A DNA stretch of 64,000 nucleotides from Erythrobacter sp. (lineage in GTDB: Bacteria > Pseudomonadota > Alphaproteobacteria > Sphingomonadales > Sphingomonadaceae), in the NCBI RefSeq assembly GCF_024305245.1, contig NZ_JAMWYX010000007.1, positions 62,001 through 126,000 on the forward strand, in the 5' to 3' direction. Shown one piece after another: positions 1-8,652 of the stretch (position 1 is the stretch's first letter; the number at the start of each line of letters is the position of its first letter). The position numbers and the translations under genes are program-made. The notes beneath the pieces are model-generated. The model was not told where the DNA came from. It searched no databases and saw only the letters and a list, made by a program, of their open reading frames with translations.

Positions 1-136
1 CCGAGCGGATCTGCGGGACGAAATTGTCCAGCCGATCCGAAAACGCGCGCCCGCAATCGACGAAAGCGGCCCGTCCGCGCTTGTCGACGACCGGCTCGAT
101 CCTTATCTCCGACCGGTAAGTGATTGCATCTGACAT
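1..136 (-). CDS. N-terminus of a protein cut by the window edge, possibly GNAT-like
   Basis: Reading the minus strand from an ATG at 136 gives 45 codons without a stop that run off the window start. The peptide begins MSDAITYRSEIRIEPVVDKR and continues with RAAFVDCGRAF and NFVPQIRSE-like residues. The arrangement of an early beta strand, a conserved AFV segment and VPxLxxE resembles the start of alphaproteobacterial GNAT-like acetyltransferases, but too little is present to be sure. It is divergent from the desaturase gene, so the roughly 146 bp between the two starts should hold both promoters. Confidence 0.5.
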   Translation of the reverse strand, partial: MSDAITYRSEIRIEPVVDKRGRAAFVDCGRAFSDRLDNFVPQIRS

Positions 137-282
137 GCGAGTTGCCCCGTATTTGCTTAAGATCAAGGTGTCTGTGTCGCGCTCACGCCATAGACGCAAG
201 ACAATCGATCACACTCACCGACAGGACAGGTTTGGCTTGCCCCCCGATTTCGAGTAGGGCGGGCCTTAAGAGATTGCCAGAT

Positions 283-1386
283 ATGACCATGCACCAGACC
301 ATCGATCCTGCCCGCCCCGATGCGCTTGCGCCCGCGCCCGTGCGGGCGAGCCGTGTCCAGTTCATGGCCGAGGATGACAAGGCAATGCTGCGCGCCGCGC
401 GTGACCTGACCAGAGGGCTGGGTGAGGCCAAGCCTGCGATTTACTGGACAGACATGCTGATATCGGCGGGTGTGGGCTATGCCGGGATTGCGGTCGCGAT
501 CCTGTCTGCCAGCCTTCCGCTGCAGATCGCGGCCGGTCTGATCGCTGCGCTGGCGATGTACCGCGCGCTGATGTTCATCCACGAACTCACCCACATTCAC
601 CGCGATGCACTGCCCGGTTTTCGCACCGGCTGGAACCTGCTGGTGGGCATTCCGCTGCTGACGCCCAGCTTCATGTATGAAGGCGTGCACACCATCCACC
701 ACAAGCGCACGCAATACGGCACGCCGGAAGATCCGGAATACCTGCCCCTAGCGCTGATGAAGCCGTGGAGCCTGCCGCTGTTCGTGCTTGTGGCGCTGCT
801 GGCGCCGGTGGCGCTGCTGGTGCGGTTCGGGGTGCTTTATCCGGTCGGCCTGATTGTCCCTGCGGTGCGGCGCTTCACGTGGGAACGGTTTTCGACGCTC
901 TCGATCAATCCCGATTTCCGCCGCAAGGCTCCCGAAGGCGACTTTGCGGGGCGCGTGCGTTGGCAGCAAGCGGGCGCGAGCCTGTGGGCGATCGCGCTGA
1001 TCGCCAGCACCTTCGTGATCGGTTGGAAGCCGCTTGCCATTGCGCTGGCGGTGCTTTCGCTCACCGCGCTGCTCAACCAGCTGCGCACACTGGTCGCGCA
1101 TCTGTGGGAGAACGAGGGCGAGGCGATGACCGTGACGGCGCAGTTCCTCGACAGCGTCAACGTACCCCCGCCGGGTCTGGTAGCGGAAATCTGGGCGCCG
1201 GTGGGCTTGCGCTATCACGCGTTGCACCACCTGATGCCGTCGATGCCGTATCACGACCTGCCAGAGGCGCACCGGCGGCTGGCGCGCGAGCTGGGGACGG
1301 GTTCGACCTACGAAGCCGCGAACCATCCGGGCATGCTGGTGCTGGTGGCGCGGATTGCGCGCAGCACCATGGTACGGCGGGCCTAA
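283..1386 (+). CDS. Membrane fatty acid desaturase
   Basis: Integral-membrane di-iron desaturase/hydroxylase family, inserting a double bond or hydroxyl into acyl chains of membrane lipids. The three histidine boxes are visible: HELTHIH, HTIHHK and HALHH, with hydrophobic helices before and between them. The open frame extends upstream to 124, but the cysteine/arginine-rich extension does not look like desaturase; the ATG at 283 (a second ATG lies at 289) gives a normal 367-aa protein. The substrate cannot be read from sequence; lipid A, carotenoid or phospholipid acyl chains are all possible. The gene stands alone and is convergent with the GNAT gene. Confidence 0.88.
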   Translation: MTMHQTIDPARPDALAPAPVRASRVQFMAEDDKAMLRAARDLTRGLGEAKPAIYWTDMLISAGVGYAGIAVAILSASLPLQIAAGLIAALAMYRALMFIHELTHIHRDALPGFRTGWNLLVGIPLLTPSFMYEGVHTIHHKRTQYGTPEDPEYLPLALMKPWSLPLFVLVALLAPVALLVRFGVLYPVGLIVPAVRRFTWERFSTLSINPDFRRKAPEGDFAGRVRWQQAGASLWAIALIASTFVIGWKPLAIALAVLSLTALLNQLRTLVAHLWENEGEAMTVTAQFLDSVNVPPPGLVAEIWAPVGLRYHALHHLMPSMPYHDLPEAHRRLARELGTGSTYEAANHPGMLVLVARIARSTMVRRA

Positions 1387-1395
1387 GCACCAACC

Positions 1396-1923
1396 TCAAT
1401 CGAGGAAAAATATCATCGCGCAGCGCCGCTCGGCGGGCAGTCCGTCATCGGCCTCATTGGCCAGTTCGCCCGCCAGCCGCGGGTGCGCGTCGAGCGCGGT
1501 GACTTCCTCGAAACCCAGCCGCGCATAGAACGGCGCGTTCCACGTCAGATCGCGGAAGGTGGTGAGAGTCAGCGCCTTGAAGCCGGTGTTGCGCGCATCG
1601 ATCTGTTCGGCGCGCACCAGCCCAGCGCCGATCCCGCGGCGTTGATAGGCGGGCAGAACGTCCATCTCCCAGATGTGCAATTCGCGGCTGAAGGGTTCGG
1701 CCACCAGAAACCCCGCCATCGCCTCACCGACATGGGCGACAAGGCAGTGGCCCTTGCGGATCAGGCGGGCAAAGTCCGGTTCCGACCGGGTGTGGGAGAA
1801 GTCGAAATCCTGTTCGGCGGCAAAGGCGCTGGCGGCGGCGAGTTCGATCCCGGGCATCATCGCGGCATCGGCGGGCCGCGCCAGCCGCAGCGACCAGTCA
1901 CCCCGGCTTTTGGGAGAGTTCAT
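1396..1923 (-). CDS. GNAT family N-acetyltransferase
   Basis: A 175-aa acetyl-CoA-dependent N-acetyltransferase. The core shows the strand HIWEMDVLPAYQRRGIGAGL, in which QRRGIGAG is the acetyl-CoA pyrophosphate-binding loop, followed by FYARLGFEEV typical of the family C-terminus. The start at 1923 forms an ATGA overlap with the stop of lptG, so the gene is probably translated from the lptF-lptG message. The open frame continues upstream inside lptG, but the coupled ATG is the natural start. Substrate unknown; the link to LPS export genes may be only positional. Confidence 0.85.
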   Translation of the reverse strand: MNSPKSRGDWSLRLARPADAAMMPGIELAAASAFAAEQDFDFSHTRSEPDFARLIRKGHCLVAHVGEAMAGFLVAEPFSRELHIWEMDVLPAYQRRGIGAGLVRAEQIDARNTGFKALTLTTFRDLTWNAPFYARLGFEEVTALDAHPRLAGELANEADDGLPAERRCAMIFFLD

Positions 1924-3029
1924 TCTTCCGTCCGGATCAGCACTGTTTCGCCCAGCAGCAGGAACAGGAAGAACGGCGCCCACGCGGCGAGGATCGGCGG
2001 ATAGCCGCCGAAACTGCCCATCGCGAGCGCAGCATTATCGACCACGAAATAGGCAAAGCCGAGCGCCATGCCGATGATCGCGCGCACGAACAACTGGCCC
2101 GACCGCGCCAGTCCGAAGGCGGCGATCGATCCCAGCAGCGGCATCAGCAGCGCCGAGAGCGGCCCCGAAATGCGGTGCCACCACTTGGAGCGCATCTCGT
2201 TTGTATTGCGACCCGCAGCCTCGAAAGCGTCGATGGTCCGCGACAATTCCCAGAAACTGAGCGAATCCTGATCGACCGATTGCAGACTGATCCGTGCCGG
2301 GCTGAGACCTTCGCCCACCACCATCGCGCCGGTCTTTTCAGTGGTGGCCCCTGCCACGTCGAAGCGCTCCGGATCCTCCAGCCGCCAGCCGGGCGCGGCA
2401 TAGGTCGCGCGCGGGCTGCGCACCTGTTCGCGGATGATCCCTGATGGCGCGCGTTCGTACCAGGTGACGTTGGTGAGCACGATATCCTCGCCCTGACCGC
2501 TCAGGGTGGCAGCCGAAAGAATATTGCGACCATCGGTGAGATACACGTTGGAGCGCAAGCCGCCGGCCGAATTGTCGGCGACGGGGATCGGGCCGTACTC
2601 GGCCGCTTCCCATGCCTTCAGCGTAGCATTGGCGCGGGTGACGACCCGTTCGTTGAAGCCGAAGCTGAGCGCTGCCACCAATGCCGCCGTCAGCAGCAGC
2701 GGGGCCAGCACCTGATGCGCGGAGAGGCCAGCCGCCTTCATCGCCACCACCTCGCTGTTCTGGTTCAGCGTCACCAGCGTGATCAGCGTCGCCAGCAACA
2801 CCGAATAGGGCAGGAACCGCGATGCCAGCTGCGGCGCGCGCAGGCCGGCATATTGCAGGATCTCCGCCTGCCCGTTGCCCGGCGCGGCCAGAATGTCGCC
2901 CGTTGCCGCCAGCAGATCGAGCGCCAGCAGCACCAGCACCAGCATCACCAGCACCGCAAGGATGCGCACCACGAACATCTTCGCAAGATACAGCGTCAGC
3001 GTGCGCGAGGGGAAAAAGTCGAATTGCAT
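1920..3029 (-). CDS. lptG: LPS export permease LptG
   Basis: YjgP/YjgQ family permease (369 aa), one of the two inner-membrane subunits of the LptB2FGC transporter that extracts LPS and passes it to the periplasmic bridge. It has hydrophobic N-terminal helices, a central periplasmic beta-jellyroll region (about residues 130-260, rich in strands) and C-terminal helices ending near LFLLLGETVLIRTEE. It lies 6 bp downstream of lptF and overlaps the GNAT gene by four bases. In the family the second permease after lptF is lptG, which fits here. Confidence 0.92.
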   Translation of the reverse strand: MQFDFFPSRTLTLYLAKMFVVRILAVLVMLVLVLLALDLLAATGDILAAPGNGQAEILQYAGLRAPQLASRFLPYSVLLATLITLVTLNQNSEVVAMKAAGLSAHQVLAPLLLTAALVAALSFGFNERVVTRANATLKAWEAAEYGPIPVADNSAGGLRSNVYLTDGRNILSAATLSGQGEDIVLTNVTWYERAPSGIIREQVRSPRATYAAPGWRLEDPERFDVAGATTEKTGAMVVGEGLSPARISLQSVDQDSLSFWELSRTIDAFEAAGRNTNEMRSKWWHRISGPLSALLMPLLGSIAAFGLARSGQLFVRAIIGMALGFAYFVVDNAALAMGSFGGYPPILAAWAPFFLFLLLGETVLIRTEE

Positions 3030-3035
3030 CGCCGC

Positions 3036-4301
3036 CTATTCCGCCGTCGAAAGATTGGGCGCAGCAAGATCAGGCGGTGCAGGATTGCCACGCGGGCGGC
3101 GGCGGCCGAACAGGCGGGCGACCTGTTTCGACAGCTTGGCGAACCCGGTTTCCAGCACGCCGATCGCCTGGCCGCCCGGAACATAGGCGACACGGTAATA
3201 CATCCACAGGATCAGCACGGCAAAGATCACGAACGGCACCCACAATGCAAGGATCGGGTCGAGCCGGCCCAGCGCCGCCACATCTTCGCCGTACTGGTTG
3301 ATCTTGTGATAGGCGACCACCATCACGATCGACACGAACACCCCTAGCGCACTGGTCGATCGCTTCGGCGGGATTGCCAGCGCCACCGCAAGCAGCGGCA
3401 TCAGGAACATCATCACGATTTCGACCAGCCGGAAATTGAAGCTGGCGACGCTGGCATTGCGTTCGTTGGGGGCGCTGTCGCCGCTCCAGCCGATGCTGAG
3501 CAGTTCGGGCAGGATATATTCGCGGGTGGCATCGCCGCGGGCGCGGAATTGCTCGATCGCGGGCAAATCGATCGGCAGGTCGTGGCGGCTGAAACTGAGC
3601 ACGCGCGGGGTCTCGCCGCCGTCCTCCTCCATTCCGGTATCCTGAATGATCGTGCCTTCGGTCAGGCGCAGGATGATGGTGTCGGGATTGTCGCGGGTGG
3701 CCAGGAACGCCCCCTCGCGCGCGCTGATCGACAGCACTTGACCTCTGGCATTGGCGACCCGCGCAAATATGCCGATGAGCCGCCGGCCATCATCTTCGCT
3801 TTCCTCGATCCTCAGCGCCATGCGATCCGCTAGCGTGGTGAATTCGCCGACCTTGATCGACGCGCCCAACGCGCCCGATCGCAGTTCGTATTCCATCTGC
3901 TCGTAATAATAGCGGCTGACGGGTTGGACATAGAACACCAGCGCAACATTCACCGCCACCAGCAGCAGCGTGATGATATAGGGCATCCGTAGCAGGCGGT
4001 TATACGACAGGCCGACCGCGCGCAGCGTGTCGAGTTCGCTGGTGGTCGCCAGCTTGCGGAACGCCAGTAGCACGCCCAGCAGCAGACCCAGCGGGATCGC
4101 CAAGCTGGCATATTCCGGGATCAGCGCGCCCAGCATCTTGAATACAACCGCCACCGGCCCGCCTTCGACCGCGACGAAATCGAACAGGCGCAGCATTTTG
4201 TCGAGCGTCAGCAGCGACGCGGCGAGCGCGAACACCCCCAGCATCGGCACCAGCGTCAGCCGTAAGATGTAGCGATCGATGCTGGGTAGAAAGTTGAGCA
4301 C
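3036..4301 (-). CDS. lptF: LPS export permease LptF
   Basis: YjgP/YjgQ family permease (421 aa), first gene of the lptF-lptG pair. The N-terminus MLNFLPSIDRYILR leads into membrane helices, followed by the family-typical segment ELDTLRAVGLSYNRLLRMPY, a periplasmic beta-rich domain and further helices (VEIVMMFLMPLLAVALAI and later LWVPFVIFAVLILWMYYR). A basic, proline-rich tail (GRRRPRGNPAPP) is longer than usual. LptF and LptG form the transmembrane channel for LPS and are driven by the LptB ATPase, which is not in this window. Confidence 0.92.
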   Translation of the reverse strand: MLNFLPSIDRYILRLTLVPMLGVFALAASLLTLDKMLRLFDFVAVEGGPVAVVFKMLGALIPEYASLAIPLGLLLGVLLAFRKLATTSELDTLRAVGLSYNRLLRMPYIITLLLVAVNVALVFYVQPVSRYYYEQMEYELRSGALGASIKVGEFTTLADRMALRIEESEDDGRRLIGIFARVANARGQVLSISAREGAFLATRDNPDTIILRLTEGTIIQDTGMEEDGGETPRVLSFSRHDLPIDLPAIEQFRARGDATREYILPELLSIGWSGDSAPNERNASVASFNFRLVEIVMMFLMPLLAVALAIPPKRSTSALGVFVSIVMVVAYHKINQYGEDVAALGRLDPILALWVPFVIFAVLILWMYYRVAYVPGGQAIGVLETGFAKLSKQVARLFGRRRPRGNPAPPDLAAPNLSTAE

Positions 4302-4424
4302 CTGTTATCCCGCCTGATCCGCACCGCGTTTCGCAGGTGCCCTAGCGGCCAAAGCGGACCGCGTCATGCCCCAATTGGTTACTGGCGGCCTCCGGTGATG
4401 CCAAGCCAGTAGTGAGCGGCGGAT

Positions 4425-4931
4425 TTACCAGAACCGGCTGCCCGGCACGCCCTTGAACGGCCCGGCTTCGTAGCGGCTGATCCAGCCGCCGTAAAACCCG
4501 CCGGGCTGGGGCGTCACCTGCTCGCCATCGATCAGGCATTGATCGAACGGAGCAGCGTAAAACGCGATGTAATCGGCAATACCGGCAAATAACGGGGTGG
4601 GGGAGGGATAGCACCAGCCCGCCCCGGAGATCAGATCGTCGCCGATCCGGACATCCCAGTACCGCGCCTGCCCCTTCCATTCGCACAGGCTTCGCGCAGG
4701 GTTGGGCGACAGGTGCACCGTCGCGATGTCGGCCTGCGGGATGTAATAGGTGGGTGGGTGGCTGGTTTCGAGCGTGCGCCACGCCGCAGTGCTATCGGCC
4801 AGCACCACACCGCCATGAACGATGCGGATATGGCGCGCGGTCGGCTCGGCGATGGCGGGGCGGGGATAGTCCCACACGCTTTCCTGACCGGGCATGACGG
4901 CATCGGGTTCGGGATGATGGGGCTGGCGCAT
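4425..4931 (-). CDS. DUF427 domain protein
   Basis: A 168-aa protein of the DUF427 family, small beta-rich soluble proteins of unknown biochemical function. The domain occupies most of the chain: a strand with GGVVLADS, then the hallmark ETSHPPTYYIP, the CEWKGQARYWDV motif and an IADYIAFYAAPFD stretch. The C-terminus GGWISRYEAGPFKGVPGSRFW also matches the family. It lies between lptF and clpS on the same strand but with clear gaps on both sides, so no operon link is argued. Confidence 0.85.
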   Translation of the reverse strand: MRQPHHPEPDAVMPGQESVWDYPRPAIAEPTARHIRIVHGGVVLADSTAAWRTLETSHPPTYYIPQADIATVHLSPNPARSLCEWKGQARYWDVRIGDDLISGAGWCYPSPTPLFAGIADYIAFYAAPFDQCLIDGEQVTPQPGGFYGGWISRYEAGPFKGVPGSRFW

Positions 4932-4961
4932 ATCAGTGCGGGCCTTCTGGTCGTGAACGCT

Positions 4962-5378
4962 TCACGCCTTTTCGAGCGTGCATTGCAGCGGGTGCTGGTT
5001 CTGCTTGGCGAAATCCATCACCTGGTTGACCTTGGTCTCGGCGATTTCATAGGGGAAAATGCCGCACACGCCGACGCCGCGCTGATGGACGTGGAGCATC
5101 ACCCGCGTCGCCTGCTCCAGATCCATGCTGAAGAAACGCTTCAACACCAGCACCACGAATTCCATCGGGGTGTAATCGTCGTTGAGCATCAGCACTTTGT
5201 ACTGGCTGGGCTTCTTCGGCTTGGCGCGGGTCTTGGTGGCGATGCCGATCTGGCTGCCGCCTCCATCTCCGCCGTCTTCATCCTTTCCGCCATCGTCGCC
5301 AGCCGCACGCGAAAGGTCGGCCAGCCGCAAGAGCGGCACGGCAAGTGCGGGCAGAACAGGCTCGGGTTGGATCGGCAT
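4962..5378 (-). CDS. clpS: ClpS adaptor of the ClpAP protease
   Basis: ClpS (138 aa) binds the N-domain of ClpA and delivers N-degron substrates to ClpAP. The conserved core runs from about residue 55: [20 protein letters not shown] with the NDDYTP substrate pocket, then [20 protein letters not shown] and [15 protein letters not shown]. The first 50 residues are a disordered Asp/Gly-rich extension, longer than in E. coli ClpS but common in alphaproteobacteria. Start chosen at the first ATG because the next one lies within the conserved domain. Confidence 0.95.
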   Translation of the reverse strand: MPIQPEPVLPALAVPLLRLADLSRAAGDDGGKDEDGGDGGGSQIGIATKTRAKPKKPSQYKVLMLNDDYTPMEFVVLVLKRFFSMDLEQATRVMLHVHQRGVGVCGIFPYEIAETKVNQVMDFAKQNQHPLQCTLEKA

Positions 5379-5500
5379 GAGCCTCCATTATGGGATTTGA
5401 CGTCCCAATCGCAAGCGGTTGGTGCGATTCTCTTGCGCGTTGTGACACGCGGGGCTGCCGTCTGGCCTTGTCGCCGCGGGGCAGGCGTGCGCCGCGCAGA

Positions 5501-5542
5501 AAACAAAAGGGCCGGACAAACCCGTCGGGGTCTGTCCGGCCC
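5501..5542 (-). terminator. Intrinsic terminator after the phasin gene
   Basis: On the minus strand a perfect 10-bp GC-rich stem (plus-strand arms 5509-5518 and 5533-5542, loop 14 nt) is followed at once by TTTTGTTTT. It lies 74 bp beyond the phasin stop codon and before clpS, so it separates the two transcripts. Confidence 0.88.
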
Positions 5543-5615
5543 GGCGCTTTTCAGCGCGCTTTCGTGAACCGGGATTCGGAGAGAGAGGAGAGGCCCGGTT
5601 CAGAAACTTGTGTGC

Positions 5616-6422
5616 TTACGCAGCCTTCGAGATCTTCTCGGCGGCGACGCTGACGCGGTTCGAGATCGGAGCGAAGGCTTCGTTGTAGAGCTTCACCCAC
5701 GCTTCGGTGCGCTTCGAGCCGTAGGACACGAGAGCGTCGAAGTTGCGACGGGTGATTTCGCCCTGAAGCTGCATCAGTTCGGTCGGCGACTTCACGGCTG
5801 CGACCTTCTTGGCGTCTGCAGTGACGGTTTCAATCACGGTCTTGCCGGTTTCGACGTTGTCCTTGAGCAGTTCCTGCGCGCCGGTGAAGAAGATCTTGCC
5901 GCTTTCGACGACGGCTTCGACATTGGCCTTGCCGAATTCGGTGGCTTCGCTCGCCAGCACGGTGGTCTGGGCATAGGCGGTCTTGGCGCGGGTCTGGACG
6001 TCGGCAAGGGCTTCCTTGGCGGTGGCGGTGATGTCGGTGTTCTTGGCGGTGGCCATGATGGTATCCTTCAGCTTGATGATGGGATTGGTCGAGGGGGCCG
6101 CGACGACCTTGGCGGCCTTCTTCGCGGCAGCCGGCTTCTTCGGCGCGGCAGTTTTCTTGGCAGCGATTTTCTTTGCCGGAGTCTTGCGGACGGCAGACTT
6201 CTTGACCGCGACCTTCTTGGCAGCGGGCTTGGCGGCCGACGTCTTCGGCGCAGCGACCTTCTTGACGGTTGCTGCTGCAACCGCAGTCTCGGAAACCTTC
6301 GGCGCTTCGGCGGCGTTCAGCGCGGCGTCGGCATAGGCCTTTTCGGCAGCGACATCGATCTTGGCGACGGCTGGCTTCGGGGCGGCTGTAACTTCGGCAG
6401 CAGTGTTATCGACTTCGGACAT
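5616..6422 (-). CDS. Phasin with histone H1-like Lys/Ala/Pro-rich N-terminal region
   Basis: PHA granule-coating protein (268 aa). The C-terminal half (about residues 120-268) is the phasin domain, an Ala-rich amphipathic helix bundle with EALADVQTRAKTAYAQ and MQLQGEITRRNFDALVSYGS. The N-terminal part is unusual: residues about 50-110 are repeated KKxA/AAKK/PAKK units resembling histone H1 or the PhaF tail. PhaF-type phasins use such regions to bind DNA and partition granules between daughter cells, so a granule-nucleoid link is plausible here. It lies 127 bp downstream of phaC with a PhaR-like operator between them. Confidence 0.88.
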   Translation of the reverse strand: MSEVDNTAAEVTAAPKPAVAKIDVAAEKAYADAALNAAEAPKVSETAVAAATVKKVAAPKTSAAKPAAKKVAVKKSAVRKTPAKKIAAKKTAAPKKPAAAKKAAKVVAAPSTNPIIKLKDTIMATAKNTDITATAKEALADVQTRAKTAYAQTTVLASEATEFGKANVEAVVESGKIFFTGAQELLKDNVETGKTVIETVTADAKKVAAVKSPTELMQLQGEITRRNFDALVSYGSKRTEAWVKLYNEAFAPISNRVSVAAEKISKAA

Positions 6423-6439
6423 GATGACCTCGCTTCATG

Positions 6440-6500
6440 TTGCACTGCACAAAATAGTGAGTGCAGATGCGAAGTCAAGTCATTTTGTGCAGTGCACAAT
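6440..6500. promoter_or_regulatory. PhaR-like operator: paired TGCACTGCACAA-type inverted repeats
   Basis: A 15-nt arm TGCACTGCACAAAAT (6441-6455) is repeated perfectly in inverted orientation as ATTTTGTGCAGTGCA (6482-6496). Each arm contains TGC/GCA elements known from binding sites of PhaR, the repressor that senses free PHA surfaces and controls phasin genes. The sites lie 18-75 bp upstream of the phasin start, in the promoter region, where PhaR binding would block transcription. Confidence 0.75.
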
Positions 6501-6549
6501 AGATATTCAAACTGTTGAAGATGCGCTGTTTTGCAGGCGCGGCTGGTCC

Positions 6550-8478
6550 TCAGCGAGTTTTCACATAGCGGCCCGGCGCGTCCTCGATGACGGTGTCTCC
6601 CTTGCCGCCGGGCACACGTTTGCCCTTGGCGGGAACGCGGGTGTCGGACTGCTTGTGCAGCCATTCGAGCCAATGCGGCCACCAGCTGCCCGGATGCTCC
6701 TCGGCGCTCTCGACGAAGGCTTTGAGCGAGGGCGCTTTGCTGTCGCCCAGCCAGTACTGGTACTTGTTGGCGGCGGGTGGATTCACGACCCCCGCGATGT
6801 GGCCCGATCCGGCCAGCAGGAATTCCACCGGCCCGCTGAGATGCCCGGTAATGCGCCACACGCTTTCGGCAGGCGCGATATGATCCTCGCGGCCCGCCTG
6901 CACGAAGGCGGGCGTGGTGACGCGGGTCAGATCGATCGGCGTGCCGTCAGCTTCCAGCGCATCGGGGACGACCAGCTTGTTGTCGCGGTACAGGTCGCGC
7001 AGATAGGCACCGTGCCATTTGGATGGCAGGTTGGTGACGTCGCCGTTCCAGTGCAGCAGGTCGAACGCCGGGTAGTCTTCTCCCAGCAGGTAATTGTTGA
7101 CGACGTAGTTCCAGATCAGGTCCTTGCCCCGCAGCGCATTGAAGGTCGCCGCGAGATAGCGCCCGTCAAGATAGCCGTCGGGACAGAGTTTTCCGATCAT
7201 ATCCAGCTGACCGTCGTCGATGAAATGCTTGAGCTCGCCGCCCTTTTCGAAATCGACCTGCGCGGTGAAGAACGTGGCGCTCTTGACCTTGTCGGCCTCG
7301 CCGCGCCGGGCCAGCACCGCCAGCGACGCGGCCAGCGTCGTGCCCGCGACGCAATAGCCAATGGTGTGGACATGGGGCACATCAAGCCGCGCGCGGACAT
7401 GATCCACGCTTTCGATTTGGGCGCGGATGTAATCGTCCCACACCACGTCGGCCATGGTTTCATCCGCCGATTTCCAGCTGACCACGAACACGCTGATGCC
7501 CTGATCGACCGCCCATTTGATGAAGCTTTTCTTCGGCGTCAGATCGAGAATGTAGAACCGGTTGATCCACGGCGGGAAGATGATCAGCGGCACCTCCAGC
7601 ACGGTTTCGGTCGAAGGGCTGTACTGGATCAGCTGATACAGCGGCGTTTCGTGCACCACCTTGCCGGGCGTTGCGGCCAGATTCTCTCCCAGCCGGAAGG
7701 CATCGGGATCGGTATGGGTCAGCTGCCCGCGCTTCATGTCGTTGATCAGGTGCTGCATCCCGCGCACCAGATTGGCCCCGCGGCTTTCCACCGTGCGTTT
7801 CATCACGACCGGATTGAGCAGCAGGAAGTTGTCGGGGCTCATCGCCTCGGCCAGCGCACCGACCGCGAATTCGAGCTGCTGGCGCTTGACCGGATCGAGC
7901 CCCTTCAAGCCGAGCACGCTGGTGCGGAAATATTCGGTCAGCATCAGGTAGGTTTGGTGCAGCAGCAGGAAAGCCGGGTGTTCGCGCCAGGCCGGGTCGG
8001 CAAAGCGGCGGTCGTTCTTCGGCAGGGCGGCAGGATCGGGCGCGGCGCTCGCAGCGCCGGTGGCTGCCCCGGCCAGAAACTGCTGCGCGACTCCTTGCCA
8101 CAATTGCAGCGAATCCTGCGTCAGCTTGGCCTGCGCGGCGAGCAGTCCCTGCGGCATCTGGCCGAGCATCGACTGCGAGATCACCAGCCACTGCGCCGGA
8201 TCGAGCGGATTTGTGCCTTTTGTCGCCTTTTCGGCGGCGGCCTGCGCCTGATGCGCAGCAAAATCGAGCCACAGCTGCTGCAATTGCGCGCTCGAATTGG
8301 CCCAGTCGCCCAGTTCAGCGGGGTTGATCCCCTGCGGCAGGAAGGCGCGAACCCCGTCCTCGGGCGCCGCTCCGCCCATCGCGCCCGCGAACATTTCGCG
8401 CATCGCGTCGCTCTGAAGGTCGAAAAAGCTGCGGATGCTGTCAGCTGCTGCGTCGGTCGTCTGCTTGTCGTCAGCCAT
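6550..8478 (-). CDS. phaC: Class I poly(3-hydroxyalkanoate) synthase PhaC
   Basis: PHA polymerase (642 aa) that polymerises 3-hydroxyacyl-CoA on the granule surface. The lipase-like box is GYCVAG with the nucleophile Cys376; the catalytic Asp lies in GREDHIAPAESVW and His560 in GSGHIAGVVNPP. The N-terminal PhaC_N region (from about residue 110, FADPAWREHPAF onward) and the length are typical for class I enzymes that need no PhaE or PhaR subunit. The downstream phasin has its own operator, so separate regulation is likely. Confidence 0.95.
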   Translation of the reverse strand: MADDKQTTDAAADSIRSFFDLQSDAMREMFAGAMGGAAPEDGVRAFLPQGINPAELGDWANSSAQLQQLWLDFAAHQAQAAAEKATKGTNPLDPAQWLVISQSMLGQMPQGLLAAQAKLTQDSLQLWQGVAQQFLAGAATGAASAAPDPAALPKNDRRFADPAWREHPAFLLLHQTYLMLTEYFRTSVLGLKGLDPVKRQQLEFAVGALAEAMSPDNFLLLNPVVMKRTVESRGANLVRGMQHLINDMKRGQLTHTDPDAFRLGENLAATPGKVVHETPLYQLIQYSPSTETVLEVPLIIFPPWINRFYILDLTPKKSFIKWAVDQGISVFVVSWKSADETMADVVWDDYIRAQIESVDHVRARLDVPHVHTIGYCVAGTTLAASLAVLARRGEADKVKSATFFTAQVDFEKGGELKHFIDDGQLDMIGKLCPDGYLDGRYLAATFNALRGKDLIWNYVVNNYLLGEDYPAFDLLHWNGDVTNLPSKWHGAYLRDLYRDNKLVVPDALEADGTPIDLTRVTTPAFVQAGREDHIAPAESVWRITGHLSGPVEFLLAGSGHIAGVVNPPAANKYQYWLGDSKAPSLKAFVESAEEHPGSWWPHWLEWLHKQSDTRVPAKGKRVPGGKGDTVIEDAPGRYVKTR

Positions 8479-8506
8479 GGCCGGGTCCGTCCTGTTTTCC
8501 GCTCAT

Positions 8507-8537
8507 GCAGGGTCTCGATGGCGGCTGCCGACCCTGC
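8507..8537. promoter_or_regulatory. Inverted repeat in the phaC/aminotransferase divergent region
   Basis: Perfect 8-bp arms GCAGGGTC (8507-8514) and GACCCTGC (8530-8537) lie 30-60 bp upstream of phaC between two divergent genes. It could be an operator or a leader hairpin; no known regulator motif is recognised. Confidence 0.35.
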
Positions 8538-8652
8538 GTACCAGCTGCTATCTAGCGAAAACGCCTTCCCACTGCGACCGCTATTGGCCTAGGATAGGAA
8601 TTATCGCACCGGCGCCCCCCGATCGCGCGCGAAGCAGGATGAAGATAAAGCC

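Noticed and set aside
5616..6518. 302-aa Gly/Leu-rich frame on the plus strand (5610-6518)
   Set aside because: It is the antisense of the Ala/Lys-rich phasin; low-complexity composition is a by-product.
6361..8592. 743-aa plus-strand frame over phaC
   Set aside because: Antisense shadow in a high-GC gene; phaC on the minus strand has all catalytic motifs.
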